Below, piece by piece: positions 1-8,883 of a stretch of 64,000 nt of DNA. Source of the stretch: an uncultured Muribaculaceae bacterium. GTDB lineage: Bacteria; Bacteroidota; Bacteroidia; Bacteroidales; Muribaculaceae. The notes beneath the pieces were generated by a model. That model did no database searches. It worked only from the letters and a program-made list of their open reading frames with translations, and was not told the origin of the DNA. The DNA lies in assembly GCA_904501735.1 (NCBI GenBank), contig CAJGBY010000002.1, positions 1 to 64,000 of the forward strand, read 5' to 3'. Position numbers and translations under genes: made by a program. Every line of letters starts with the position of its first letter. Position 1 is the first letter of the stretch.

Positions 1-32
1 AGAAAGTAACAGTTCATAAAGAAATTAAATAA
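1..32 (+). CDS. rpmG: Ribosomal protein bL33, C-terminal end only (partial)
   Basis: Reading frame 3 gives KVTVHKEIK followed by TAA. This matches the C-terminus I remember for bL33 of Bacteroidales, and it is followed 11 bases later by the DUF4295 gene that normally follows rpmG in this phylum. The start lies outside the window. The protein is a component of the large ribosomal subunit. Identification rests on nine residues plus context. Confidence 0.75.
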   Translation, partial: KVTVHKEIK

Positions 33-43
33 TAAGTTAAGTC

Positions 44-199
44 ATGGCAAAGAAAGTAGTTGCAACGTTGCAAAAAGGTGAAGGCCGTACATATAGTAAG
101 GTCATCAAGATGGTGAAATCGCCAAAGACTGGCGCTTATATTTTCCAAGAAAAGATGGTTCCAAATGATCAAGTAAAGGATCTTTTGGCTGCAAAGTAA
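44..199 (+). CDS. DUF4295 small basic protein, probable ribosome-associated protein
   Basis: This 51-residue, lysine-rich protein begins MAKKVVATLQKGEG and ends DLLAAK. It is the DUF4295 family, restricted to Bacteroidota, and lies immediately downstream of rpmG. Length, charge and position indicate a ribosomal role. I believe it corresponds to the small large-subunit protein named bL38 in the Flavobacterium johnsoniae ribosome structure, but this link is from memory. In related genomes ftsY follows directly; here a terminator and about 11 kb of opposite-strand genes intervene. There is no signal peptide or membrane segment. Confidence 0.85.
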   Translation: MAKKVVATLQKGEGRTYSKVIKMVKSPKTGAYIFQEKMVPNDQVKDLLAAK

Positions 200-222
200 A
201 ATTTGTAGAACATTATATATAG

Positions 223-266
223 AAACCCAAGGACTAAAAAGTTCTTGGGTTTTGTTTTTTTTAAAG
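223..266 (+). terminator. Intrinsic terminator after the rpmG/DUF4295 unit
   Basis: The inverted repeat AAACCCAAGGAC / GTTCTTGGGTTT has a short A-rich loop and is followed by a T-rich tract (TTTTTTTT at about 255-262). It lies 24 bases after the DUF4295 stop and would end the ribosomal-protein transcript. Confidence 0.85.
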
Positions 267-307
267 TAGGTTTGGTGATTGTTGCTCCAAATCGTCTGTA
301 AGCTTAA

Positions 308-351
308 ATGCATACTGTAATTTCGTCTTATGACGATACAAATATGTATGC
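308..351. other. Nested inverted repeat in the intergenic gap
   Basis: The outer arms GCATAC (310-315) and GTATGC (346-351) enclose a second short hairpin TCGTC-TTAT-GACGA (323-336). No T tract follows on either strand, so it does not look like a terminator. It lies between two convergent terminators; it may be a structured element, an operator or chance. Confidence 0.35.
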
Positions 352-360
352 TACGATAAT

Positions 361-403
361 GAAAAAAATAATGTCTACTACCAGAGTTGAGGTAGTAGAC
401 ATT
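361..403 (-). terminator. Terminator of the feoAB-MFS-antiporter unit
   Basis: The arms ATGTCTACTACC (371-382) and GGTAGTAGACAT (391-402) are perfectly complementary. On the minus strand the hairpin is followed by TATTTTTTTC. It lies 23 bases after the antiporter stop codon. Confidence 0.85.
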
Positions 404-425
404 TATTGATATAGAATAAGATGTG

Positions 426-1868
426 TTATTGGTTTTCGGAGATTAGGAGGAGCTTATCGCCAATGTGGAGCGAAACAGAGCCGTTAGGCACGATGTATTC
501 GGTTCCACGCTTGATAATCATCACAAGAGTACCCTTTGGGAGTCGCATATCGGCAAGTCGATCGCCATTAGCTATCATTTCGTCGGTAACAGTGATGTCT
601 TTTAGTGAGGAATTGATTTCATCAGGCAATTCAACACCAAAGTCGTTGCCAATTTTCTCTAATGGTAGGTCTAGGTTGAGCTTTCTTGCAAATGAAGCGA
701 TAGTAGAGCCTTGAAGCACAAGAGAAAGTAATGTGATGAAGAACACGATGTTGAAAATTTGGTCAGCTCCATCTACATTGGCAACTACTGGATAAGTGGC
801 GAAAATGATAGGAACTGCGCCACGCAATCCAACCCATGATGTAAAGGTCCATGCTCGTTTCGGTAAGTTACGGAAAGGTAACAAGCATAGGATAACGCTA
901 AGAGGGCGTGCTACAATCATCATAAATAGTCCTATGAGGAGTGCTGTAGGTGCAACGATGAGCAGTTCGTGAGGGTTGACAAGCAATCCAAGCGCAAGGA
1001 ACATCACAATTTGCACAAGCCATGTGAAACCATCGAAGAATGTTTGTGTTTCTTTACGGTTTACAATTTTTGCATTACCGAGAACTATACCAGCAATGTA
1101 AACTGCAAGATAACCGTTGCCTTTGAGAAGGTCGGTAACGGTGAATGTGAAGAATACAAGGCTAAGGATAAGAATAGGGTAAAGAGATGTGTTGGATAGG
1201 TTGATGCGATTGTTGATCCACACCATAAGTTTACCTATTCCATACCCAGCAAGTCCACCAAAAATGAATTGGAATGCAAAGTTGGTAGCAATGTCAGCTA
1301 CGCTCGCATTGTTGGCTGTAGCAAGCTGTATGAGCACAATTGTGAGCATATATGCCATAGGGTCATTACTGCCACTTTCAAGCTCAAGCATAGGTCGTAG
1401 ATTGTGCTTTAGATTGAGCTTTTGAGAGCGTAGAATGCTGAAAACCGAAGCAGAGTCGGTAGATGACATTGTGGCTGCAAGCAATAGCGACACTACAAGC
1501 GACATTTCGATGTCGAGACCAGTCCAATGCGAAATGTAGAAAATAAAGAATCCCGTAAGAAGGGTGGTGAGTAATACGCCAATAGTGGAAAGCATAATAC
1601 CGGGTGCAAGAACAGGGCGAATTTCCTTGATTTTAGTGTCGACACCACCCGAAAAAAGGATAATACTCAACGCCATCATACCGATGAATTGAGCTTGCCC
1701 GGCATTGCCAAATTGCAAACCAAGTCCATCGCTTCCGAAGAACATACCTACGATGAGGAATAGTAGCAACGAAGGGATTCCGAAGCGATAGCCTGTTTTA
1801 CTGATTAGAATGCTACAAAATACGAGTATAGCACCCAGTAATAATATGTTTTCTGCGTTAAACTCCAT
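426..1868 (-). CDS. Potassium/proton antiporter, CPA1 family (NhaP2/CvrA-like)
   Basis: This 480-residue protein has about twelve hydrophobic segments over residues 1-390, the CPA1 ion-site signature around GSNDPMAYM, and a soluble C-terminal TrkA-C (RCK_C)-like domain at about 410-480. The family exchanges cytoplasmic K+ (or Na+) for H+ at the inner membrane, and TrkA-C domains usually gate by nucleotide or ion binding. It is shorter than E. coli CvrA (about 578 residues). It is the last gene of a probable unit with feoAB and the MFS gene, 6 bases after the latter, and is followed by a terminator. The exact ion cannot be read from sequence. Confidence 0.85.
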   Translation of the reverse strand: MEFNAENILLLGAILVFCSILISKTGYRFGIPSLLLFLIVGMFFGSDGLGLQFGNAGQAQFIGMMALSIILFSGGVDTKIKEIRPVLAPGIMLSTIGVLLTTLLTGFFIFYISHWTGLDIEMSLVVSLLLAATMSSTDSASVFSILRSQKLNLKHNLRPMLELESGSNDPMAYMLTIVLIQLATANNASVADIATNFAFQFIFGGLAGYGIGKLMVWINNRINLSNTSLYPILILSLVFFTFTVTDLLKGNGYLAVYIAGIVLGNAKIVNRKETQTFFDGFTWLVQIVMFLALGLLVNPHELLIVAPTALLIGLFMMIVARPLSVILCLLPFRNLPKRAWTFTSWVGLRGAVPIIFATYPVVANVDGADQIFNIVFFITLLSLVLQGSTIASFARKLNLDLPLEKIGNDFGVELPDEINSSLKDITVTDEMIANGDRLADMRLPKGTLVMIIKRGTEYIVPNGSVSLHIGDKLLLISENQ

Positions 1869-1874
1869 AATTGA

Positions 1875-3218
1875 TTATGCGTTTTTAGCTTTGTTTACGC
1901 GAGCATAGATGATAAGAGCAATAGCCGATATCATACCGATTGCAGCAAACCAATACCAAATATAGTGAGCATTTACAGTAGCCGCTTGCCAAGCTTCGGC
2001 CGATTCGAATAGTGTTGGTTCAGGGCAGTATTTAGCAAGCAAGAAACCTGATAGACCAAATCCGAGAATTGATGAGAGGAATGAATGCAAGTGACTGAAA
2101 CCAAGATATAGACCTTCTTCGCCTTTAGGAGCTTGAAGAGAGAAATATTCAAGGTAACGAGGAGAAATGAAGCATTCGGCAAGAGCTTGGAATGCGATAC
2201 CTACAATCATCATGAATGTGATAGGGTGTAGGCCTATGATTTCGCCTTCGAAAAGGTTACCTGTAGCCATTATCAATGCTGAAAGTGGAATAAGGAACAT
2301 ACCCACGATGATAGATGTGAGAGCCTTGCGTTTTGCCATTAATTGAGTAACGAAGTTGACGCACACAACTACAACGAAAGGATTTACATTGGCAATCCAA
2401 CCTGGACGAGCAGTTTCGCCAGCAAGACGAATCACATATTTAGGCATTGTAGCATATAGTTGTTGTTGTACGATCCAGAATCCAGTTACAATAAGGATAA
2501 GGATAAGAAGACGGCCATTTGAGAATACTTTTGTGAGACCATTGACAACTTCCTTGATGCTCTTTCCTTCGCCAGAGTGATGTGCTGAGTGATAGAAAAG
2601 CAATACTGCAATGAATGCGATAGCACAAAGAGTAGCAGAGAAGAAATTGATGTAGATATACGCAGAATCACCTACAGCCGAGCGTAATGGGTCGATAACA
2701 CTCTTGCCTGTAAATGAGCCAATATTGACCATCATGTAGAAAATAGAGTAACCCTTGGCGCGAGTTTCTGAAGTAGTTTCGCGAGCAACTGAAGCCGAAA
2801 TGATTGATTTGATGAATGCTCCACCAATCATTAGGATAATGAGCACTGGTACGATGAGATAGCGTTCCCAACTTTCGATAAGTCCAGTGTAGACAGTTTT
2901 TTCGCCATATTGTACTAATCCAAGGCTTTCGAGCATAACAGGAAGCAGACCTTGAAGTAGATATCCCGCACTTAAAAGTGAGAATGCTATGATGATGGAT
3001 TTGCGATAACCCATTTTGTCGGCAAAAGCACCTGTGAATAGAGGAAGAAGGTACAAACCACCAGAGAACAAGCCCGAAATGATACCAGCTTCGATGTCGG
3101 AAAAACCTAGTGTGTTAGAAAGGTAGAATGTGATTACGATAAATACTGCATAATAAGCCATTCGTTCAAGCATTTCTGCAGTGTTGGCAGTCCAAAATGC
3201 GCGAGTGTATTTTGACAT
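1875..3218 (-). CDS. MFS transporter, POT/peptide-transporter-like
   Basis: This 447-residue protein has about twelve transmembrane segments. Near the N-terminus it carries EMLERMAYY, resembling the ExxERFxYY signature of proton-coupled oligopeptide transporters, and a later segment, AECFISPRYLEYF, resembles the POT signature around helix 10. It probably imports small peptides or related solutes with protons across the inner membrane. It starts 30 bases after the feoAB stop and ends 6 bases before the antiporter, so co-transcription is likely. The substrate is unknown. Confidence 0.75.
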   Translation of the reverse strand: MSKYTRAFWTANTAEMLERMAYYAVFIVITFYLSNTLGFSDIEAGIISGLFSGGLYLLPLFTGAFADKMGYRKSIIIAFSLLSAGYLLQGLLPVMLESLGLVQYGEKTVYTGLIESWERYLIVPVLIILMIGGAFIKSIISASVARETTSETRAKGYSIFYMMVNIGSFTGKSVIDPLRSAVGDSAYIYINFFSATLCAIAFIAVLLFYHSAHHSGEGKSIKEVVNGLTKVFSNGRLLILILIVTGFWIVQQQLYATMPKYVIRLAGETARPGWIANVNPFVVVVCVNFVTQLMAKRKALTSIIVGMFLIPLSALIMATGNLFEGEIIGLHPITFMMIVGIAFQALAECFISPRYLEYFSLQAPKGEEGLYLGFSHLHSFLSSILGFGLSGFLLAKYCPEPTLFESAEAWQAATVNAHYIWYWFAAIGMISAIALIIYARVNKAKNA

Positions 3219-3248
3219 AATGTGTAAAATTAATTTTGAAAATGTATT

Positions 3249-5669
3249 TTAGTTAATTATTAAGTTGCTTATTTGATAAACTATAAATGCTAAAATCCAA
3301 GCCACTGCGGTGTTGTAGATTACTGAAAAAGCACCGTATTTCCAGCTGCCTGATTCTCTAACTATAGCTGTTATTGTGGCAATACAAGGGAAATAAAGCA
3401 ATGTAAATACCATAAAACTAAGTGCGACAGCTATGTCGAAATCGGGTTTGCCTGATTGAGTGTTAGGAGTTGATAGTTGATGGCGAAGTGATTCATCGTT
3501 TTCGCTATCGGCGGAATAAAGGACGCCTAAAGTTGATACAACAATCTCTTTCGCTCCAGTACCAGATATGATAGCAACCGATGCTTTCCAGTTAAATCCG
3601 AGAGGCTCCATTACTGGTTGAATGAATTGTCCGATGTTGGCAAGAAGAGAGTTTTGTTGTTGCACGACAAGCTCCTCCTTAGTCATTTGTTCGTTGCTCT
3701 TTTGGATATCGCGAGGGAAATAGCTTAAAGCCCATATAACGATGCTTGCTACGAGAATCACGCCTCCCATTTTGCGTAGGTACTGCTCACCCTTGTCCCA
3801 CATGTGGTGTAGAGTGGCTTTGAGTGTAGGTACACGATATGGTGGTAGCTCCATTACGAAAGGCGTTTCGTCTTTCTTGAAATGGAAGCGACGCAAAAGT
3901 CGAGCTGTGATGATGGCTACAATGATACCTAACAAGTAAAGCCCTAAAAGTATGACAGAGGCATTTTTAGGGAAGAATATGCCTACAAATAGGATGTAGA
4001 TAGGTAGTCGAGCGCTACACGACATGAATGGGTTGATGAGCATTGTAATGAGTCGGCTACTTTTACTCTCGATAATACGAGTAGACATAATAGCCGGAAC
4101 ATTACACCCGAATCCCATTACAAGAGGGATAAACGATTTGCCATGTATTCCCAATTTGTGCATAATCTTATCCATAATGAATGCCGCTCGTGCCATATAG
4201 CCCGAATCTTCCATAAATGATATGAAAAGATATAAGATGAGGATATTAGGCAAGAAAACAATCACGCCACCTACGCCACCAATAATACCATCGATAATTA
4301 GGTCTTTTAGAGGACCAGCAGGCAAGAATTGTTGAGCCAATCCCGATATCCATTCCACACCCATTTCGATCCATTCCATTGGATATGCGCCAATCTCAAA
4401 TGTAGCCCAGAACATAAGCCACATTATGAGCAAGAATATAGGAAATCCAAAGAGTTTGTGGGTAACAATGTTGTCAATCATCTCAGTGTCTTTGATGTAA
4501 CGAGGAGTTTCGCCCGGAACGAAAGTCTCGCGCAATGCACCCGAAATGAAACCATACTTTTCGCTTGCAATAGCAGAAACGATGTCCTCCTGTCCCACAT
4601 CTTCGATGTGTGCCACCCATTTATCGCGAAGTTCTTTCCATTTCTTGTATTCTGGTTGCTCACGGAGCAGGTTTTCTACTTCCTTGTCGCCTTCAAGCAG
4701 TTTGATCGCAAGATAGCGAGGAGAGAATTGCTGAACAGGTTGAGAACTTGCTTTGATAGAATCCTTGATTTCCTTGATTGCATTTTCAATTTCCGAACCC
4801 AATCTTACATGGACATGGCGTACAGTTTTGTGTCGGTCTTCGTACACTTCGATGATGTTGTCGAGAAGCTCGTTGATACCCTCGCCTGTTTTTGTTACAA
4901 TAGGAACGAATGGAACACCGATCATTTCGCCGAGCTCTTCGTAGTCGAGTTTGGCGTTGCTTTTCTGCAATTCGTCGTACATATTCAACCCGACTACCAT
5001 ACTACGGTCCATATCGATAAGCTCGGTAGTGAGGTATAAGTTACGCTCAATATTAGAAGCGACAATCATGTTGAGAATTACATCGGGTATCTCGTCCTTT
5101 AAATATCGACGCACATAAAGTTCCTCGGGAGAATAAGCTGATAGGGAATAAGTGCCAGGCAAATCGACAATGGTAATGTGATAGCCTTTGTAGTCGAAAT
5201 ATCCCTCTTTGGCATCAACGGTTACGCCGCTGTAGTTGCCTACACGCTCGTGAGCTCCACTGACGAAATTGAAAAGAGAAGTCTTACCACAATTAGGATT
5301 GCCAATTAATGCAACATTGATGTTTTTGCCTTCGCGCTTTGCGATGGTAACTGGGTCGTTGTCGTTGATAGTGTTGAAGTTACCATTGTCGTTGATAGTG
5401 CTTAAGTTAGCATTGTCGGTGGCAATGGTGTCGTTATCGTTGCTGCATGGAACCACCTCAATGAGTTCGGCTTCGCTACGACGCAAAGACACCTCATAAC
5501 CGAGAATGTTGTATTTGATTGGGTCTTGCAATGGAGCGTTGAGCAACACTTTAATGTTTTTACCACGCACAAATCCCATTTCCATAACTCGTTTACGGAA
5601 TGCTCCATGGCCTAAAATCTTCACAATGGTGGCAGATTCACCAGTCTTTAAATCGGTTAATTTTATCAA
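3249..5669 (-). CDS. feoB: Ferrous iron transporter, FeoA-FeoB fusion
   Basis: This 806-residue fusion imports Fe2+ through the inner membrane. Residues 1-73 are a FeoA (SH3-like) domain. A low-complexity Asn/Asp linker covers about 75-106. The FeoB G domain follows, with G1 GNPNCGKTS at 123-131, a G2 threonine in the GVTVD segment, G3 DLPG at 169-172 and G4 NMYD. The membrane part has the paired Gate motifs around GFGCNVPAIMS and SGTGAKE. FeoA-FeoB fusion is usual in Bacteroidales. The only workable start is TTG at 5667-5669; there is no upstream ATG in frame and the next Met lies inside FeoA. A -7 box lies about 27 bases upstream. Confidence 0.95.
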   Translation of the reverse strand: MIKLTDLKTGESATIVKILGHGAFRKRVMEMGFVRGKNIKVLLNAPLQDPIKYNILGYEVSLRRSEAELIEVVPCSNDNDTIATDNANLSTINDNGNFNTINDNDPVTIAKREGKNINVALIGNPNCGKTSLFNFVSGAHERVGNYSGVTVDAKEGYFDYKGYHITIVDLPGTYSLSAYSPEELYVRRYLKDEIPDVILNMIVASNIERNLYLTTELIDMDRSMVVGLNMYDELQKSNAKLDYEELGEMIGVPFVPIVTKTGEGINELLDNIIEVYEDRHKTVRHVHVRLGSEIENAIKEIKDSIKASSQPVQQFSPRYLAIKLLEGDKEVENLLREQPEYKKWKELRDKWVAHIEDVGQEDIVSAIASEKYGFISGALRETFVPGETPRYIKDTEMIDNIVTHKLFGFPIFLLIMWLMFWATFEIGAYPMEWIEMGVEWISGLAQQFLPAGPLKDLIIDGIIGGVGGVIVFLPNILILYLFISFMEDSGYMARAAFIMDKIMHKLGIHGKSFIPLVMGFGCNVPAIMSTRIIESKSSRLITMLINPFMSCSARLPIYILFVGIFFPKNASVILLGLYLLGIIVAIITARLLRRFHFKKDETPFVMELPPYRVPTLKATLHHMWDKGEQYLRKMGGVILVASIVIWALSYFPRDIQKSNEQMTKEELVVQQQNSLLANIGQFIQPVMEPLGFNWKASVAIISGTGAKEIVVSTLGVLYSADSENDESLRHQLSTPNTQSGKPDFDIAVALSFMVFTLLYFPCIATITAIVRESGSWKYGAFSVIYNTAVAWILAFIVYQISNLIIN
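5364..5417 (-). repeat. 27-bp tandem duplication in the FeoA-FeoB linker
   Basis: Two adjacent 27-base units (5364-5390 and 5391-5417) encode DNGNFNTIN and DNANLSTIN, with a partial third copy (DND) following. The units are in frame and differ at a few positions, so the linker length can change without breaking the protein. Confidence 0.8.
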
Positions 5670-5695
5670 AGTTGCAGTTATTTTGTATTATTTTA

Positions 5696-5703
5696 CAAAG
5701 ATA
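5696..5703 (-). promoter_or_regulatory. -7 promoter box of feoAB
   Basis: The minus strand reads TATCTTTG, matching the Bacteroidota sigma-ABfr -7 consensus TAnnTTTG, 26 bases before the TTG start. No clear -33 TTG is visible. I saw no Fur-type palindrome that I would defend. Confidence 0.6.
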
Positions 5704-5758
5704 ACGATTTGAAAACGATTTGTGTGCATTTTAAAATCTATAATTAATTGAATAAATC

Positions 5759-6778
5759 TTAAATTATGCGTTTTATCTGCTTTGTTATGAAGTGAGATAA
5801 TGGCTTGGTGACTAATTCTCTAAATTTGTCGATTGTAATACAAGAAGAAAATATTAAGGCTATAAAAAGAACCCAAAATAAGGTAAATGTGAATGGGTCG
5901 GCATTTTTAGTGTTGTCGATAAGTAGGTTTTTAAGGTCGTTCCACACAGGAGGCATTTTGTGAATTAGGTATACTGCAAATGCACTCGATGCAATGAAAT
6001 TGATGTTTGGACTGTAGAAACGGAATGAGGTAAATATAAGAAAAAAGAATGCCGAAGCTGAAATCACAAACGGAGAGTTGTAGGCAAAAGCCATTGTGCT
6101 CTTGCAGAATAGGGTGCTGAGAGCAATCAATAAAAATGACGCAATATAACCAACGATATACCAGTGCTTTATATTGCGATAGCGAGATATGTGAACTTTT
6201 AGGAATCGACCAATGATGTAGATGTAAATGAGTTGCATCACATTATAGCCTGTAGGGTTGATTTTATGACTCCAACCCCATCCGAGATATACATTGATGA
6301 ATGTTAACCCACACAAAAGTAGTATGAAAGGTTTGGCTTTAAGGTCAGCTATACCTTTGTTGATGATAGGAGCGATGATGTAAAGAGCGAAATAGGCTGG
6401 TATGAACCATAAATCGGTGTGAGAGAATATGCCGAATGACTCAATTAAGTCGAGAATGTTGTATTGAGTCGGTTTTGCAATGGTGTAAATGGCATAAATG
6501 ACAACAGAATAGAACGCACACCATAGAATGAAGTTTACAACGCCCTTAACTGAAGGTTTGATGCCGAAATAGCCAGAAATGAGTACGAAACAATTCACTC
6601 CAATTATGGAGAACGATTCCATAAGTATTTTTGCAATCGAATTGATGTCGCAAAAATGAGTGAGAGTGGCTTTGGGTGGAAGAGGAAATGTGGCGCCAGT
6701 GAAATGCACCATAAGTATCATTAACATACTTATGATGCGTAGTAGTTCTATGTTGCTTTGGCGCAATTTTGTCCCCAT
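5759..6778 (-). CDS. Acyltransferase 3 family membrane protein
   Basis: This 339-residue protein has about ten hydrophobic helices and begins with the family pattern RQSNIELLRIISMLMILMVH, whose His is the presumed catalytic residue of acyltransferase-3 (OatA/WecH-type) proteins. Such enzymes acetylate or acylate sugars, lipopolysaccharide or exopolysaccharide at the inner membrane. It starts 3 bases after the menE stop, so it is probably read with the menaquinone genes, although no link to quinone synthesis is evident. The acceptor is unknown. Confidence 0.8.
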   Translation of the reverse strand: MGTKLRQSNIELLRIISMLMILMVHFTGATFPLPPKATLTHFCDINSIAKILMESFSIIGVNCFVLISGYFGIKPSVKGVVNFILWCAFYSVVIYAIYTIAKPTQYNILDLIESFGIFSHTDLWFIPAYFALYIIAPIINKGIADLKAKPFILLLCGLTFINVYLGWGWSHKINPTGYNVMQLIYIYIIGRFLKVHISRYRNIKHWYIVGYIASFLLIALSTLFCKSTMAFAYNSPFVISASAFFFLIFTSFRFYSPNINFIASSAFAVYLIHKMPPVWNDLKNLLIDNTKNADPFTFTLFWVLFIALIFSSCITIDKFRELVTKPLSHFITKQIKRII

Positions 6779-6781
6779 CAG

Positions 6782-7816
6782 TTATAGCTCTCTAATGATT
6801 TTGCCAGTTGTTGTTTCCTTAAAATGCTTTACTGCTATGTATTTGCGAGGTATAGCATGAGAAGGTAGTTTTAAACGGAGTTTTTCGATGAAATCTGGGC
6901 GTATTTCGCCTGTTTTTTGTTCGTTGTCTTGCATTGTTGTGTATTCAAGAGCCAAAACAAGTTCTTCGCCCCATTTTTCTGAAGGTTGTGATGTAACGAA
7001 GAAACGCACATTAGTGATAACCTCACCAATGATAGGTTCAATTTCTTCTGGAAAGACCTTGAGTCCACCAGTGTTGATAACATTGTCGATGCGTCCACAC
7101 CATAAAAACTCAGTAGGAGATAGAAGATTTACAATGTCGTTGGTCACTATCTCTTTTTGGCTGAAATGAGGAGCATGAATTACGAGACAATCTCTATCAT
7201 CGAGAGAGAAAGAAATGTTTCCAAGTGCAGTGAACGGTTGAGGTGTAGTGCCTACAGGAGCAAGTGCTACATGGCTGCAAGTTTCGGTCATTCCGTAAGT
7301 ATTGAATGCGCGAATGCCTTGCTCGGCAAGCCATCGCTCAAGACGATTAGGAATTTTTCCTCCACCAATAATAATGTTGTCGAATATGACTAATTTCTCG
7401 GGATTATTGATTAAGTATTTAATTTGCGAAGGAACAAAAGCTCCTAAACTGATTCGCTCATTGCTGTTGTAGTTGGCAAGAGGGGTGTTTGAAGGTTTTT
7501 CTTCAAATAATTTTGCGTTAAGTTCAAGAGCACGCACAATCATCATTTTGCCTGCTATATAAGAAGGCGATAGGTTTAAATAGAAAACCGAATCGCTATT
7601 GAGTCCGAATTGTTCGTTGGTGAGTCTGGCCGAAGCCTTCATATCACTTTTGAGCAGATGTATTTCCTTTGGCTTACCAGTTGAGCCCGACGTGTGAGCT
7701 ACGACATAAGGTAATTCATTGAAATATTCTTCGATAAAATTGGCAGTTTCAGTTGAAGCAAATTGCTTAATTTCATCAAGAGAATTACAAATATTGTTGT
7801 TGATTGTGATTTGCAT
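6782..7816 (-). CDS. menE: o-Succinylbenzoate-CoA ligase (short form)
   Basis: This 344-residue ANL-superfamily ligase activates o-succinylbenzoate with ATP and CoA. Visible motifs are the P-loop TSGSTGKPK (about 43-51), TYGMTETCSH, the CGRIDNVINTGG hinge region, and the C-terminal TTGKIIREL with the adenylation lysine at 339. It is about 100 residues shorter than classical MenE, the loss being N-terminal; I believe this short form is normal in Bacteroidales. It lies 14 bases after menC in a menD-B-C-E unit, which supports the assignment. Confidence 0.88.
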   Translation of the reverse strand: MQITINNNICNSLDEIKQFASTETANFIEEYFNELPYVVAHTSGSTGKPKEIHLLKSDMKASARLTNEQFGLNSDSVFYLNLSPSYIAGKMMIVRALELNAKLFEEKPSNTPLANYNSNERISLGAFVPSQIKYLINNPEKLVIFDNIIIGGGKIPNRLERWLAEQGIRAFNTYGMTETCSHVALAPVGTTPQPFTALGNISFSLDDRDCLVIHAPHFSQKEIVTNDIVNLLSPTEFLWCGRIDNVINTGGLKVFPEEIEPIIGEVITNVRFFVTSQPSEKWGEELVLALEYTTMQDNEQKTGEIRPDFIEKLRLKLPSHAIPRKYIAVKHFKETTTGKIIREL

Positions 7817-7830
7817 AAATACTTTAAGTC

Positions 7831-8883
7831 TTATACTTTAATCCAGTTTAACTCAGGAATATCCCAATTAAATTGTGGGTTGTAAGCAAGGTAGTCTTGC
7901 GTTTGGTATAGGGGTGATTGGAAATTATTGGAGAACACCATGCCAGTGCCAAGTCCTTGAGGGATTTTAGGCTGAAGAGTTGCGACCCATTGAGCTAAGG
8001 CATTAAGCCCAATATTTGATTCAAGGGCCGATGTTATCCAACCACCAATTTGGAATTGGGCAGCCATTCGCAACCATTCAAGAGAGCCAGAAAATCCTCC
8101 CATAAGAGATGGTTTAAGAATGATATAATGAGGACGAATGTTACGCAAAAGTTCCATCATCATCATTGGATTGGTGATTCCAATCAATTCCTCATCGAGC
8201 GCAATAGGGATAGGCGTTTTGTTACATAGTGTAGCCATTTCTTCCCATAGTCCCGGCTTGATGGGCTGCTCAATAGAGTGGATGCGATACTTTGAAAGAG
8301 TTTCGAGTCTTTGTAGTGCAACTTCAGGGGTAAAACCTCCGTTTGCATCGACGCGAATTTCTAGGTCGTTGGCAGAATATTTGCGACGCACATATTCTAT
8401 CATCTCGCATTCTTGATCAAAGTCGATTGCACCAATCTTAAGTTTGATGGTGTGAAACCCTGCTTCAACCTTTTCGTCAATACGAGTCAACATATCCTCT
8501 TTTGTCCCCATCCACACAAGTCCGTTGATTGGAATTCTGTAATTGCCTTCGGTGAATGGTGAATGGTGGTAGATTCTTTTTCCACCATTAGAGAAGTCAA
8601 GAATTGCGCTCTCAAATCCAAACATTATAGATGAATGTGTGGAAAGGTCGGTAGGCTCATCGTTTTCAATGTTGCGGCAAAGTTCTTGTAGTTTTGCCTC
8701 GTAATTCTCGTCGTCTTCGGCCGATAAACCTTTAAAAAGAGCACATTCACCAATTCCGTAGATATCAGGATTAGATTCGTCCCAAATTTTGATGAAATAA
8801 GTGTCTTTAGTAGTCATCACACCTCGTGAAGTGCCACCAGGTGTGATGAAATTAAGTGTATAAGGAGCGTAAGCCGCTTTCAT
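7831..8883 (-). CDS. menC: o-Succinylbenzoate synthase (enolase superfamily)
   Basis: This 350-residue protein of the enolase superfamily (muconate-lactonizing subgroup) dehydrates SHCHC to o-succinylbenzoate. It shows the catalytic KxK in TIKLKIG, metal ligands in RVDANGGF, EQPI and LDEEL, and the second lysine in ILKPSLMGG. Its ATG shares one base with the menB stop (TAATG), which indicates translational coupling. Superfamily members can be dipeptide epimerases, but the men context makes MenC far more likely. Confidence 0.92.
   Translation of the reverse strand: MKAAYAPYTLNFITPGGTSRGVMTTKDTYFIKIWDESNPDIYGIGECALFKGLSAEDDENYEAKLQELCRNIENDEPTDLSTHSSIMFGFESAILDFSNGGKRIYHHSPFTEGNYRIPINGLVWMGTKEDMLTRIDEKVEAGFHTIKLKIGAIDFDQECEMIEYVRRKYSANDLEIRVDANGGFTPEVALQRLETLSKYRIHSIEQPIKPGLWEEMATLCNKTPIPIALDEELIGITNPMMMMELLRNIRPHYIILKPSLMGGFSGSLEWLRMAAQFQIGGWITSALESNIGLNALAQWVATLQPKIPQGLGTGMVFSNNFQSPLYQTQDYLAYNPQFNWDIPELNWIKV

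Noticed and set aside
4329..5039. 236-codon plus-strand open frame opposite feoAB
   Set aside because: It is antisense to the strongly conserved FeoB G domain and middle part; its translation has no recognisable motif and is Cys/Phe/His-rich as antisense frames are.
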